From: Fimbriiglobus ruber
GTDB taxonomy: Bacteria > Planctomycetota > Planctomycetia > Gemmatales > Gemmataceae
Length of the DNA: 64,000 nt
Assembly (NCBI RefSeq): GCF_002197845.1
Contig: NZ_NIDE01000020.1
Location: 543,460 to 607,459, forward strand
Direction of reading: 5' to 3'
The translations under genes were made by a program, and so were the position numbers. The notes below the pieces were generated by a model that saw only the letters and a program-made list of their open reading frames with translations, made no database searches and was not told where the DNA came from. Positions 25,753-35,680 of the stretch are shown one piece after another. Numbering within the stretch: position 1 is the stretch's first letter; each line of letters begins with the position of its first letter.

Positions 25753-28458
25753 CTACTTCCCGCCGTGGTCGCGCTCTTGTTCCACCTCCCGGGCGTCGTT
25801 CGCGCGACCGGCAGCCCGATAAGCCCGGGCGAGCGTCCGGTATCGGTCGGTCAGCCAGCGCTTCGCGCGGGCGTCTTCCGGCCACGCCGCGACTACTGCC
25901 TTCTGGTGGTCGAGGGCGGTGCGGTAATACCGGATCGCGTCCGTCGGGTCGCCGCCGTACTCGATCGCCTTGCCGACCTCGTTCGCGGTCACGCTCACGT
26001 CGAGGCGGAGCTGGATGTCGGCCGGATATTTTTGCCACAAGTTCGTCCGGACCTCCAGTGCTTCCCGGTAGGTGGCCAGCGCGTCGGTAGGCCGCCTGGA
26101 GTCGCGGTACACGTTGCCAATGTCGTGGAGGCAGACGCCGACGTGACGGAGGTTCCAGACGTTGCCCGGGAACGCGGTGTCGAGCGCCCGCCAAAGGTCT
26201 GCCGCGGCCCGCAGCGCGGCGACCGAGTTTTCCGCCTGACCCAGTTCGCGGTACGTCTGCCCGAGTCGCAGACCCATTTCCGCTTCCATCGTGGACGAGT
26301 GCCGGTTGGCGATCAGTGGCCGGGATTCGCGGGCGGACGCGACTCCGGCCTGGAAGACTTCGCGGGCCCGGGCGGGCTTCACCTCGCCTTCGAGGAGGCG
26401 GCCCCAGACGAGGTAGCCGTGCAAGAGGTGGTAATGAACGTCGGCCGCATACCCTTGCTCGGGCGGCGCGCGGCGAACCCGGACCAGAAGGCCCGTCAAC
26501 GCGCCGACCGCGGCTTCGGCGCCCGCGACCGACCGGACTTCCTCGGCCAGGTTCAGAAGAAACGCACACCGGATCAGTTCCAGGCGCGACGGGAGTTCCG
26601 GCGGACCGGCGGCCCGCTCGAGGGCTTTGCGGATTACGGCGACGGTGCGCTGGCGGTCGCGACTCTCCTCGAACCGTCCCATCAGCTCGAGCGCCTGGAC
26701 TATCAGATCCCGCGGCGTATCCGGGGCTTCGACGAGGGCCGCGCAGCGACGGTCGCACTCGTCGCTCACACCGTCGCGGTCGGCAGTCCGCCCGGCCGCC
26801 CGGTACGCGAAGGCGAGTGTCCGCAGCAACCGGCACGATTCGACCGCGTCGGCGGGGTCATCGAGATTCCACCGGCCCTCGCCCGACCGGCGGGCGGCCT
26901 CGTACGCCGCCACAGCCTCATCAGTCCGGCCGCGTAAGGTCGCGAGTTGGCCGACGATCATGTGGGCCAAGTAGAGTTGTTCGCGGACCTTCGGATCGTC
27001 CCCGCGGTCGGCGACGAATTGTTCGTAGTAGGCCAGCACCCGGGCGGCGTGGGCCTCCCGGTCCGCCTGCGAGTCGGGGGTGTCGAGGGCTCGGTGCGAG
27101 ATCAGCTCACTGAGTTTGGTCACCGTCGCGAACGCGGACTCGAAGTCCGACTCGGCTCGCTGTCGGGCAACGGAGAGGTCGGCCGCCCGTGCTTCGGCCC
27201 GGTGCCACTGCCACCCGGCGACCCCCGCCCCGGTGATCAGGCTCCCGAACGCGAGCGCGAGTAGTGCGGCCGGGATTGGGTGCTGGCGCACCCACCGGCG
27301 GGTTCGGCCGGCCGGCCCGACCCGCCGGGCGGACACCGGCCGGCCGGCCAGGAACCGGTCCAAGTCGTCGGCCAGGTCGGCAGCCGACCGGTAGCGGTCT
27401 CGCGGATCGAGTTCCAGGCAGCGACCGATCACCACCCGGAGATCGGCCGGCAGGTCGGTGACTGGCACGTCGGGCCAGCCGGCCCGGATGCGCCGAATGA
27501 TTTCGGCCGGGGTTCCGTTGGCGAACGCCCGCTTTCCGGTCGCGAGTTCGAGCAGGATCAACCCGCACGCGCGGATATCAATGGCGGTCCCGATCGGGTT
27601 GGCGGCCAAGTCGAGCTGTTCCGGGGCCATGTAGGGGAGGGTTCCCACCGCCAGCTGTCCCGAACTGGACCCGGGCTGATCCAACAGCTTGGCCAGCCCG
27701 AAGTCGGTCACTTTCAGGCGCCCGTTCGCATCGACCAGAACGTTCGCTGGCTTGAGGTCCCGGTGGGCGACGTGCCGGTCGTGGAGGGCCTGGACGGCGC
27801 GAGCTAGATCCCGGGCCCACGCGACTGCCTGCCGGAGTGAGACCGGGGACGTCCGATCGGCTAGTGTTTCCCCGGAGACGTATTCCATCACCAGGTACTG
27901 GAAGCCGTTTACTTCCCCAAAGCCGTACAACGTTACGACGTTCGGGTGATCGACCCGGGCCGCCGCCTCCGCTTCGATACGGAACCGGCGTAGCTGGCTT
28001 TCGGTTAGGGTCCATTCCGGGTTCAAGACCTTGACCGCGACCGGGCGTTCGCGGGCCTCGTCGAACGCCCGGTACACGACGCCGGTCCGCCCGCGGCCGA
28101 TTACTTCAAACGACCGGAAGCCGGGTATGACCGGTGTCACCGTCAAAAGGGGCGCCCGCCCGTGGCCGGCCAATGATTCCAGCGTGAGCTGCTGCCGGAG
28201 GGCTTCGCCCGACCCGGGGAAGCGGAACTCGCACTCGGCCAGGAGATCCGGTGCGGCGCGGTCCAGGCGGGTGAAGAACTCGATCGCGACCACGTCCAAG
28301 CGGTACTCAGGGTGGGCGGCGATTTCGGGGTGCCGTGCGAAGACGTCTTCCGCGACTTGTGTTTCGCCGGCAGCCACCCGGCGTTCGACTTCCGCACAGG
28401 CCTGGTCGAGCGACTGTAGCCCGTCGGGCTGATCAGGTAGGAGGGGGGACATGCTCAT
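25753..28458 (-). CDS. Ser/Thr protein kinase with membrane helix and TPR-like C-terminus
   Basis: 901 residues from the ATG at 28458. An N-terminal extension of about 110 residues (helical, SLDQACAEVERRVAAGE) precedes the kinase domain (about 117-375): glycine loop IGRGRTGVVYRAFD, ATP Lys143, catalytic HRDLKPANVL (Asp234), DFG at 252-254, GTLPYMAPEQL. One membrane helix follows (ALLALAFGSLITGAGVAGW). The 470-residue extracytoplasmic part is made of TPR-like helices (LGQAENSVAALRAAADLW, RRPTDALATYREALEV). All catalytic residues are present. The gene is divergent from an ECF sigma gene 87 bp away, the standard planctomycete layout in which kinase and sigma factor work together. Confidence 0.94.
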   Translation of the reverse strand: MSMSPLLPDQPDGLQSLDQACAEVERRVAAGETQVAEDVFARHPEIAAHPEYRLDVVAIEFFTRLDRAAPDLLAECEFRFPGSGEALRQQLTLESLAGHGRAPLLTVTPVIPGFRSFEVIGRGRTGVVYRAFDEARERPVAVKVLNPEWTLTESQLRRFRIEAEAAARVDHPNVVTLYGFGEVNGFQYLVMEYVSGETLADRTSPVSLRQAVAWARDLARAVQALHDRHVAHRDLKPANVLVDANGRLKVTDFGLAKLLDQPGSSSGQLAVGTLPYMAPEQLDLAANPIGTAIDIRACGLILLELATGKRAFANGTPAEIIRRIRAGWPDVPVTDLPADLRVVIGRCLELDPRDRYRSAADLADDLDRFLAGRPVSARRVGPAGRTRRWVRQHPIPAALLALAFGSLITGAGVAGWQWHRAEARAADLSVARQRAESDFESAFATVTKLSELISHRALDTPDSQADREAHAARVLAYYEQFVADRGDDPKVREQLYLAHMIVGQLATLRGRTDEAVAAYEAARRSGEGRWNLDDPADAVESCRLLRTLAFAYRAAGRTADRDGVSDECDRRCAALVEAPDTPRDLIVQALELMGRFEESRDRQRTVAVIRKALERAAGPPELPSRLELIRCAFLLNLAEEVRSVAGAEAAVGALTGLLVRVRRAPPEQGYAADVHYHLLHGYLVWGRLLEGEVKPARAREVFQAGVASARESRPLIANRHSSTMEAEMGLRLGQTYRELGQAENSVAALRAAADLWRALDTAFPGNVWNLRHVGVCLHDIGNVYRDSRRPTDALATYREALEVRTNLWQKYPADIQLRLDVSVTANEVGKAIEYGGDPTDAIRYYRTALDHQKAVVAAWPEDARAKRWLTDRYRTLARAYRAAGRANDAREVEQERDHGGK

Positions 28459-28545
28459 AATGAAAACGTGAGAATGGAAAATGGGTGAGTTGCGGCGGGC
28501 GTTCCGGCATGATAAACTCCGGACCGACCTAACGCGAGACAATGT

Positions 28546-29118
28546 GTGACGCCACCACGCCCGTTTCCATCGCCAAGTCTTCCGAGCGAGCCTGAGGCGA
28601 TCCAAGCATTTCTATCCCAGCACGAAGAGGCATTGCGTCGGTTCGCCCGCCGCCATCTCGGTCGTCCATTGCGCCGGGGCCACGATACGCACGACCTGTT
28701 TCAATCGGTCGTGACCGACCTCTTCGGCCTCCTGCGTTCCGGGCGGCGACTGCCGGATGGGCCCCGGCTGGTGGGGTTCGTCCGGGTCATGCTCCGGCGC
28801 AAGATCGCACATTATTGGAGGAACGAGAAAAAACTGTCCGTTCTTCCACTGTCGGTCGGTCCGGACGCTCGCGACCGTGACATCGCGGATCCCACAGCCG
28901 TTTGCCCGGCAGTCGCCGCCGAACAGAAGGACGCGGTTCAACACTTGTTGGCTCAGATCGACCGCCCGACTGACCATCAGATTGTTATTATGAACTCCGA
29001 ACGGTTTACGGCGCCGGAAATTGCGAACGCTGTCGGGATGAGTTCGGTAGCCGTTCGTGTGCGGTTGATGCGCCTCAGACAGAAACTACAAGTCGTCTCA
29101 GCTCCAGTCATGGACTAA
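28546..29118 (+). CDS. ECF-type RNA polymerase sigma factor (kinase-associated)
   Basis: 190 residues from a GTG at 28546. Sigma-2 region: ALRRFARRHLGRPLRRGHDTHDLFQSV, FVRVMLRRKIAHYWRN. Sigma-4 region: FTAPEIANAVGMSSVAVRVR, a helix-turn-helix for -35 recognition. It belongs to the planctomycete ECF group whose members sit next to Ser/Thr kinases (ECF-STK groups), in which phosphorylation is thought to replace an anti-sigma factor. The divergent kinase gene 87 bp upstream fits. A likely target is the pair's own promoter. Confidence 0.9.
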   Translation: MTPPRPFPSPSLPSEPEAIQAFLSQHEEALRRFARRHLGRPLRRGHDTHDLFQSVVTDLFGLLRSGRRLPDGPRLVGFVRVMLRRKIAHYWRNEKKLSVLPLSVGPDARDRDIADPTAVCPAVAAEQKDAVQHLLAQIDRPTDHQIVIMNSERFTAPEIANAVGMSSVAVRVRLMRLRQKLQVVSAPVMD

Positions 29119-29268
29119 TTTTTTCTCGCGCCTACCGATTCTTGTAACACTTCGGACCGTCCGCGCACACTAATCGTCCGGCACGCGGCACACAGCCCAA
29201 TTTTGCCCGATTCGGGTCGGCTGCCGTCCGTCCTTATTCTTCCCGATGCCAACACCTTGAGGCTCGCC

Positions 29269-32200
29269 ATGCTCTTGCCCTTTTCCTCTCCTTCGCCCGG
29301 GAAACGTACTGGCGCGCGAAGAATCCACGCACGCTTCACGCCCGACCTGGTTCTTTTGGAGGATCGCAACGCCCCGGCAGCAGCTTCCACCGCTCTCAAC
29401 ACTCCGGGCTTCAACATCACCGGACTCACCGCGCTGCGCGCGGACCCAACCTACGTGGGCATCAACGGCGACACCTCCAGCGGCAAAATCGGCATCGCCG
29501 TACTCGACACCGGCGTCGATGCCGCCAACCCCGACCTCAGCGGCAACATCGTCGCGTATTACGATGTTTTCGCGCACGAGACCGATCAAAGTCCGAGTAA
29601 CCAGGCCGATTTGACATCCAACGCAACCGACCCGGAAGGTCACGGGTCGCACACTTCGGGAATCGCCGCTTCGACCAACCCGGGAATCGGCGTCGCTCCC
29701 GGAGCCGGGCTGATTGACGTCCGCGTCCAACCGGACGAGAACAACCCTTCCGAAGTGAACTACGCCAGTGATGGAGCAACCATCCTCTACGGGTTGCAGT
29801 GGGTGGACGCCCACATCACCCAGTACAATATTAAAGTCGTCAACATGTCTCTCGGGAACGACGGGAACTACACCACAACCACCACGCTGGTAACTAGCGC
29901 GTATTGGGAGGAAGTCGGGAACGTCATTCAGGAACTCAAAGACGCCGGAGTGACGGTCGTGTCGTCGGCCGGGAACAGCTACGCTGACTTCGGTTCCGCG
30001 GGCGCCGCGGCGCCCGCCGTCTACTCCAGCTTCGCGGTCGCGAATGAATGGGCCAGCAACGGCCCCGGTGATCCCTATGGATTCCCGAATCAGGGCGGTG
30101 AGAAAGGTGATCCGTATTACGCGGTTCAAAACCAGCCTGCGCCGGATCAACTCAGTGCCAACAGCCAGCGCACGGGCGCGTCGAATGGAATCGTTGCCCC
30201 GGGTTCGGATATTTACAGCACCTGGAACGGCAGTCCGGATATCAGTGGACAGCCCTCGCTGTACAACGTCGAATCGGGGACGAGCATGGCTGCCCCGTTT
30301 GTCGCTGGCTCCGTCGCGCTGCTTCAAGATGCCGCGTTCACTTACACGGGCCACTACCTGACGGAACCCGAAGTCGTGCAAATCATCCAGGAGACGGCCG
30401 ACACCATCACCGACAACGTCGATACCACCAAGGTTCCCGAAAGTAATAATCAAGTCGACGGTCCCGCCAGTCCGTTGCCGGCCACCGGGTTAACGCTCAA
30501 TCGCATCGACATCTACAAGGCAGTTCAGGCGGTCCACGCGGCATTCGCGGGCGGATCGACCGCGCCGACCGCCGCCGACACCAACAACACCATCGCCACG
30601 GCCACCCCGCTGCCGGCCGTCAACGGCCAAGTGTTCGACACCGAATCGGGAAACATCGGATTCGACGGCACGACCAACGTCGGCGCCAGCGACGTCGACC
30701 TCTACAAGGTCCAGGTCGACACTGGCGGAGCCTTCGGCGTCTCCGTGGTGGATTCGCAAAATTCCGGTACTTCGTACCTCGTCCAGATTTTCAACGCGTC
30801 CGGCGCCCTCGTCACGTCGGGCACGACCAGCGGTTCGTCGGGCATCGTCGATCTCGAACTGGACAATAGCCAGCCGATCACCCTCTACATCGGCGTGAGC
30901 AATCCCGGCAACTCGTCCTACAATATTTCCACCGGTACGGGAGCCGTCAACGGATCCGGGACCGGCGGCGACTACAAACTGGCGTACGGACTCGACAACG
31001 GCGACCCCAACGGCACCTTCGCAGGCGCCACCGACTTCGGAAACGCCGCGACTCTCTCAACTTACAATGTCGTACCCGGCACCGGTTACACCACGCAATA
31101 CGTCGCGGGAACCATCGGGTCGGATCCGGGCATCACCGACGCGAGCGGAAACCAGCTCTCCACCCGCACGGATGTCGGCCCTGGCGACGTCGACATGTTC
31201 GCGTACGTTGCTCCCGACAGCGGAAACATCCTCCTCGACGTCCTCACGAATCCAAGCACGCTGTACAACCCGGGCAACGCGGCCGAGTTCAATCCCGAAC
31301 TCGAAGTCTTCAACAGCGACGGTTCCCCCGACACCTCAGGCACGCAAAATAATTCCGCTCCGACCGGGAATATTTACGTCGCGCTCCCGGTCGTCCGGGG
31401 GCAGACCTATTACTTCGCCGTCAGCCAGGCGGCTTACGATTCGTACAACCCGTACACCACCACGACTTCCTCGGGCGTACGCGCCGGGGATAACGGCACG
31501 GCCCCGAACAACTACTACGAACTCGCCGTGACGCTGGTGAACGGCGACGTCAACGGCACCGCCCTGCAAACGTACGACACCGTGACCGACCCGGACGGTT
31601 TCTGGCGCAATTTTTACGGATCGGACGACTATTCCGAAATCCAGAGCCTGCTGACTCCCGCAATCGGGACGCAAGTCAACGGCGTCATCGGCACGGACTT
31701 CGGTGAATTTCAGGTCGGCGACACCAGCAATTCCGTCTCCCTCGACGTCGATTTCGTGATGGTCACTCCGAGTTCCTCGGGACTTCTGCAAGTCAACACC
31801 TCGGTCGCGACGGTTTCCGGCGTCACCAACGATCCCAATTTCCTTCCGTCCGCGACCGTCTGGGGATTCGACCCGAGCAACAACCAACTCATCCCGATTT
31901 CCACCGTCACCCCGTCGAGTACGTCGCTCGGCACTACCGCCATCGCCCAGGTGCAGGCGGGAACCGTCTACTTCATCTCGATCGCCGACCACAATAACAT
32001 CGATTATTCCCCCTGGTTGGACGCCAGCGGCTCCGGCGGAGCCAAAGGCGCGTACTCCCTCTCCACCCAACTCCTGACGGGTCAATCGCTCGCGGACTAC
32101 GAGCACGGGTCGGCTCAAGGCGGCGCGGGATCGATCCCGCTCACCCTGGGCGCCGTCACAACCGGAGATCTGGGCGTGACCACCCTCGCGGCCGGCACCG

Positions 32201-33867
32201 TCGTCGACGGCACCGCGCTCAGCAGTTCCACGACGATCATGGCCTCCGCCACCGACGCCAGCGGCAACACGCTCTACGGTCGATCGGGTGTCGACGTCTA
32301 CTCGTTCACCCCGACCAGCAGTGGCACTTTCACCGTCCTCGTCGACCCAACCGCCGATTCCATCAACGGCCAGCTCGATCCGGTGGCGCAAGTCTTCGAC
32401 TCCAACGGCAACGTCGTGGCCACGGGCGTCAACACCCTGGACGCGAACGGCAACCCCCTTCCCGACGTCACGGTGACCTTCAACGGCACGGCCGGACAAA
32501 CCTACTACATCGGCTTGACGGGCTACTCCGCCTCCGCCACGAGTTACAACGTCTTGACCGGCACCGGCGCCGCCTACACGACCCCCGCCCAGACCGGTCC
32601 CTACCAGATCCAGGTTCAGAGCGTCGTCTCACCGCCGACCTCGCCGGTCAGCCCGCCGCCGGGTCCGCCGGTCACTCCTCCCGTGACGCCTCCACCGGTC
32701 ACTCCCCCAGTGACGCCGCCGCCCGTCACTCCTCCAGTAACACCGCCGGTTGCTCCCCCAGTAACGCCGCCCGTCACTCCCCCAGTAACGCCACCAGTTA
32801 CTCCCCCCGTAACGCCGCCGGTCAGCCCGCCACCGCCGCCACCGGTCACGTACCAGACCGGACCGGCGGAGTTCGCCGTCGCGGCGGACGCGGGAGGCAA
32901 TGGCGTCGTCACCGCGTATAACGCCGACCAAACCGCAGTCTTCTCGTTCACGCCGTTCCCGGGTTTCACCGGCGGCGTTCGCGTCGCGACTTTCCAGACC
33001 GGTGGTGTGACCTACGTGGCCGCGGCGACCGGACCCGGTATCGCCAACGAAGTGGTCATCTACGACGGCGCGACGGGGCAGATCATCGACACCATCAACC
33101 CGTTCGAGGCGTCCTTCACCGGCGGCCTGTTCGTCGCCGCCGGCGACCTCAACGGTGACGGCGTCCCCGACCTGGTCGTCACACCAGACCAGTCCGGCGG
33201 GCCGGTCGTCTCGCTCTACGACGGCGCCTCGCTCATCGCCGGAAGCCCGTACCAGATTGCCCACTTCCTGGCCATTCAAGACCCCAACTTCCGCGGCGGA
33301 GCCCGCGCCGCCATCGGCGACATCAACGGCGACGGGTTCGGCGACCTGATTGTCTCCGCCGGCATCGGCGGCGGTCCCCGCATCGCCATCTTTGATGGCA
33401 AATCGGTGAGTACCGGGTCGCAATCGCCCGACAAACTCGTCCCCGACTTCTTCGCCTTCGAGAGTTCCCTGCGCGACGGCGCTTACGTGACGGCCGGCGA
33501 CCTGACGGGGAGCGGGTATGCCGATTTGATCTTCGGCGCCGGCCCCGGCGGCGGGCCGCGTGTCCGCGTGGAGAACAGCGCCGCCCTCCTGGCCGCCGGC
33601 GGCTTCTCGACGCTCGACGATGTCCCGACCGCGGACATCTCCGACTTCCTCGCCGGGGATGCAAGCAGCCGGGCTGGCGTTCGCGTGGCCGTCGCCGATC
33701 TGGATGGTAGCAATCAAGCCAGCCTGGTCACCGGGCCGGGGACCGGCGCCGGGGGGAACGTGACGACCTACACCGGCAAGGCCATCGGGGCGAACCCGTC
33801 CTCGCCCGCCATAGACTTCACCCTCGACCCCTTCCCCGGCTTCACCGGCGGCGTCTTCGTCGGCTAA
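29269..33867 (+). CDS. large secreted subtilisin-like protease with PPC, Pro-rich and FG-GAP regions
   Basis: 1532 residues; the ATG at 29269 has TTGAGG upstream and is preferred to 29203. An N-terminal RFTPDLVLLEDRNAPA motif, typical of large planctomycete surface proteins, replaces a classical signal. Peptidase S8 triad: Asp80 in AVLDTGVD, His125 in GHGSHTSG, Ser339 in SGTSMAAP; oxyanion Asn236 (SSAGNS). Residues 430-1110 contain several pre-peptidase C-terminal-like beta domains (for example VDLYKVQVDTGGAFGVSV, VDVYSFTPTSSGTFTVLV). Residues about 1125-1195 are a PPVTPP tandem repeat linker. Residues 1200-1532 hold FG-GAP repeats (AGDLNGDGVPDLVV, IGDINGDGFGDLIV). It is extracellular or surface-bound. 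It follows the ECF/kinase locus and may be under its control. Confidence 0.95.
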   Translation: MLLPFSSPSPGKRTGARRIHARFTPDLVLLEDRNAPAAASTALNTPGFNITGLTALRADPTYVGINGDTSSGKIGIAVLDTGVDAANPDLSGNIVAYYDVFAHETDQSPSNQADLTSNATDPEGHGSHTSGIAASTNPGIGVAPGAGLIDVRVQPDENNPSEVNYASDGATILYGLQWVDAHITQYNIKVVNMSLGNDGNYTTTTTLVTSAYWEEVGNVIQELKDAGVTVVSSAGNSYADFGSAGAAAPAVYSSFAVANEWASNGPGDPYGFPNQGGEKGDPYYAVQNQPAPDQLSANSQRTGASNGIVAPGSDIYSTWNGSPDISGQPSLYNVESGTSMAAPFVAGSVALLQDAAFTYTGHYLTEPEVVQIIQETADTITDNVDTTKVPESNNQVDGPASPLPATGLTLNRIDIYKAVQAVHAAFAGGSTAPTAADTNNTIATATPLPAVNGQVFDTESGNIGFDGTTNVGASDVDLYKVQVDTGGAFGVSVVDSQNSGTSYLVQIFNASGALVTSGTTSGSSGIVDLELDNSQPITLYIGVSNPGNSSYNISTGTGAVNGSGTGGDYKLAYGLDNGDPNGTFAGATDFGNAATLSTYNVVPGTGYTTQYVAGTIGSDPGITDASGNQLSTRTDVGPGDVDMFAYVAPDSGNILLDVLTNPSTLYNPGNAAEFNPELEVFNSDGSPDTSGTQNNSAPTGNIYVALPVVRGQTYYFAVSQAAYDSYNPYTTTTSSGVRAGDNGTAPNNYYELAVTLVNGDVNGTALQTYDTVTDPDGFWRNFYGSDDYSEIQSLLTPAIGTQVNGVIGTDFGEFQVGDTSNSVSLDVDFVMVTPSSSGLLQVNTSVATVSGVTNDPNFLPSATVWGFDPSNNQLIPISTVTPSSTSLGTTAIAQVQAGTVYFISIADHNNIDYSPWLDASGSGGAKGAYSLSTQLLTGQSLADYEHGSAQGGAGSIPLTLGAVTTGDLGVTTLAAGTVVDGTALSSSTTIMASATDASGNTLYGRSGVDVYSFTPTSSGTFTVLVDPTADSINGQLDPVAQVFDSNGNVVATGVNTLDANGNPLPDVTVTFNGTAGQTYYIGLTGYSASATSYNVLTGTGAAYTTPAQTGPYQIQVQSVVSPPTSPVSPPPGPPVTPPVTPPPVTPPVTPPPVTPPVTPPVAPPVTPPVTPPVTPPVTPPVTPPVSPPPPPPVTYQTGPAEFAVAADAGGNGVVTAYNADQTAVFSFTPFPGFTGGVRVATFQTGGVTYVAAATGPGIANEVVIYDGATGQIIDTINPFEASFTGGLFVAAGDLNGDGVPDLVVTPDQSGGPVVSLYDGASLIAGSPYQIAHFLAIQDPNFRGGARAAIGDINGDGFGDLIVSAGIGGGPRIAIFDGKSVSTGSQSPDKLVPDFFAFESSLRDGAYVTAGDLTGSGYADLIFGAGPGGGPRVRVENSAALLAAGGFSTLDDVPTADISDFLAGDASSRAGVRVAVADLDGSNQASLVTGPGTGAGGNVTTYTGKAIGANPSSPAIDFTLDPFPGFTGGVFVG
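32640..32850 (+). repeat. coding tandem repeat (PPVTPP linker)
   Basis: Imperfect 12-15 bp units such as CCCCCAGTAACGCCGCC and GTCACTCC repeat about fifteen times and encode P-P-V-T-P-P. A flexible, possibly cell-wall-spanning linker between the PPC-like and FG-GAP parts of the protease; the array length is probably variable between strains. Confidence 0.85.
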
Positions 33868-33880
33868 TACTACCCCACGA

Positions 33881-33912
33881 GCGGGCGGAATTTCCGGGGG
33901 GATTCCGCCCGC
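33881..33912 (+). terminator. terminator hairpin after the protease gene
   Basis: Perfect 11-bp stem GCGGGCGGAAT / ATTCCGCCCGC with a 10-nt loop, 14 bases after the stop codon at 33867. No T-run. Confidence 0.65.
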
Positions 33913-34114
33913 CCATGAGGTCGATCGGTTACACGTCAGGGCACCCGGCCATCGATACCAGACGGCCCCGGAGGTGGCCGACTCCGAACGGCGGCTGCGG
34001 TCCGGAGATTTCTACTTACTTCTACTTGGGCAGCGCCACTTTTTGGGTAGTAATCGAGGCAAGCTGTTGCGGAATATGTAGTTCGGCTTGCAAAGAATCG
34101 AAAAGGTGACGATC

Positions 34115-35631
34115 GGGTGTGTTCAAAGTTTGTCGGTAGGTTTTTACGCGGCCAACGTTTTGGGGGTTGCCGCCGGTCGTGTCCTCGGGTGGGTGGCCCA
34201 GAACCCGTCCCAGAACGCGGGGCCACTTTGGTAGATGGCCCGCAACGCGGCGACGGCCGCGGCCCCGTTCACCGTCCACCGCATCCCGGCTCCCTTCAAC
34301 CGGGCTCCGACGACTTTACACCCGGCTTCCGTCGGTCCACTCCCGAGGTCGTACCCGGCCGCACGGTACGCCGGGTAATCGGTCCGGTGAAGGGTTCCGT
34401 CGAAGTACCCGAGGAGTAATCGCCGGGCCTCGTCGGCCGCGTCCCCCGACGGCAACGGCTGGTCCCGAATCCACGCCACGAACCCGGCCCCACCGCGGTC
34501 GTACAACGTGCCCTTGGCCCGGTCCACCCACGACTCCCGCGTGGCCTCGTCGGCCCACACCGCCCGGGCATACGTGTGGAGGTGTTCGACCGCGTGATAC
34601 CAGTCCAGGATGCACAACAACCCGTCGTCGAAATGCCGCCGTAATCCGGCTTCCAACCCGTTCCCGGCGTCCGACACCGCGATCACCCGGTCGACGCGGC
34701 CGAACCCGCGGGCAATGGCCCGCTGACGCAACCCCGCACACACCTGGTCGAGGTTCCAATCCGTCACGTACTCGGTCCCCGTCTTGTCCGGCGTGTACAC
34801 CAGCCCGATGTACAGCATCCGGCTGTCCGCCTGCGTTCCGTCCGGGTGTTGGATCGGGACGCGGAACGCATCCAACCCGAGATACCCGATCGTCGTCGTC
34901 TGGTCCGGGGCGGTGAAATCCCAGGCCGGTTGGGGCGGGGACGGGACCACCACGCTCCCCGCCCGGGTCCGGGCGATCCACTCCTGGCCGGCCCGCTCGG
35001 TCGCCCGCCAGACGGTCCCGGCCGACACCCGCCGACCGGCGAATCGGCGGAGCAAGTCGTCGGCCCCGTCGGCGAACGAGGCCAGCACTCCGGCCAAGGT
35101 GACCAACGGCCGGAACCCCGGGCTGAGGGCGTCGGCTTGCAGCCCCAGGGTGGCGTCGGCCGGACACGTCCCGGTCTGACACGCCCGGCAGTGGTAGTAC
35201 GCTCGGGACACGTCGACATCCCCGGTCAAGGTCACGATCCGGCGGGACCGCCAGGCGTGGAACCGGGCGTCCGCCCGGCACTCCGGGCACACGATGCTCG
35301 ACCCCTGGTACCCCCTTTTTTCCGGGCCTCGAGCCCGGTCTGGTGGGCCGTCGTGGCCAGGTCATGGGCGGCGTCCCGGAGCCGATACTCGATGTCCCCG
35401 AACAGTTCGGTGTCCGGGCGATCGACCAACTGCTCGGCCATCCGCCGGAGAGCGTCCTCGGCCGCCGGGCGGAGTTGGGTCAGAAGAGCCTCGATACGGG
35501 CGTGGCGGTCGGGAGTCGGAGACATGGTGCCCATCCTGGTCGGAATGTCCGGCCCGGTCACGAGTTCGGGCCGCTTCCCCGAACGTACCCGACACCCATC
35601 CATTTTGCACCCACTAACTTGGAACACCCCC
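34115..35631 (-). mobile_element. ISKra4-type insertion sequence, copy 1
   Basis: 1517 bp. Terminal inverted repeats: left GGGTGTGTTCAAAGTTTGTC, right (reverse complement) GGGGGTGTTCCAAGTTAGTG, 22 bp with about four mismatches. Flanked by a perfect 9-bp target duplication GTGACGATC at 34106-34114 and 35632-35640. It lies in the gap after the protease gene. A second copy is at 56832-58347. Confidence 0.9.
34144..35525 (-). CDS. ISKra4-type transposase, two frames joined by -1 frameshift
   Basis: Frame A starts at the ATG at 35525 (MSPTPDRHARIEALLTQLRP) and encodes a helical N-terminus ending LEARKKG. The main catalytic part (34144 to about 35310) is in the -1 frame and has VCPECRADARFHAW, a zinc ribbon (CRACQTGTCPADA), then a DDE core with DQTTTIGYLGLDAFRVP, AVSDAGNGLE and WYHAVEHLHTYARAVW. 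The switch point is the run AAAAAAGGGGG near 35322. The same run and frame switch occur in copy 2, which favours programmed -1 frameshifting over decay. The C-terminus RPAATPKTLAA is intact in this copy, so it is probably functional. Confidence 0.85.
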
Positions 35632-35680
35632 GTGACGATCCTCCGTGTGCTAAAAAGTTCCTTACGGAACCACGAAGGAT

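Noticed and set aside
32640-32850. short regular repeats that could suggest a CRISPR array
   Set aside because: The units are contiguous without spacers, in frame, and encode PPVTPP inside the protease.
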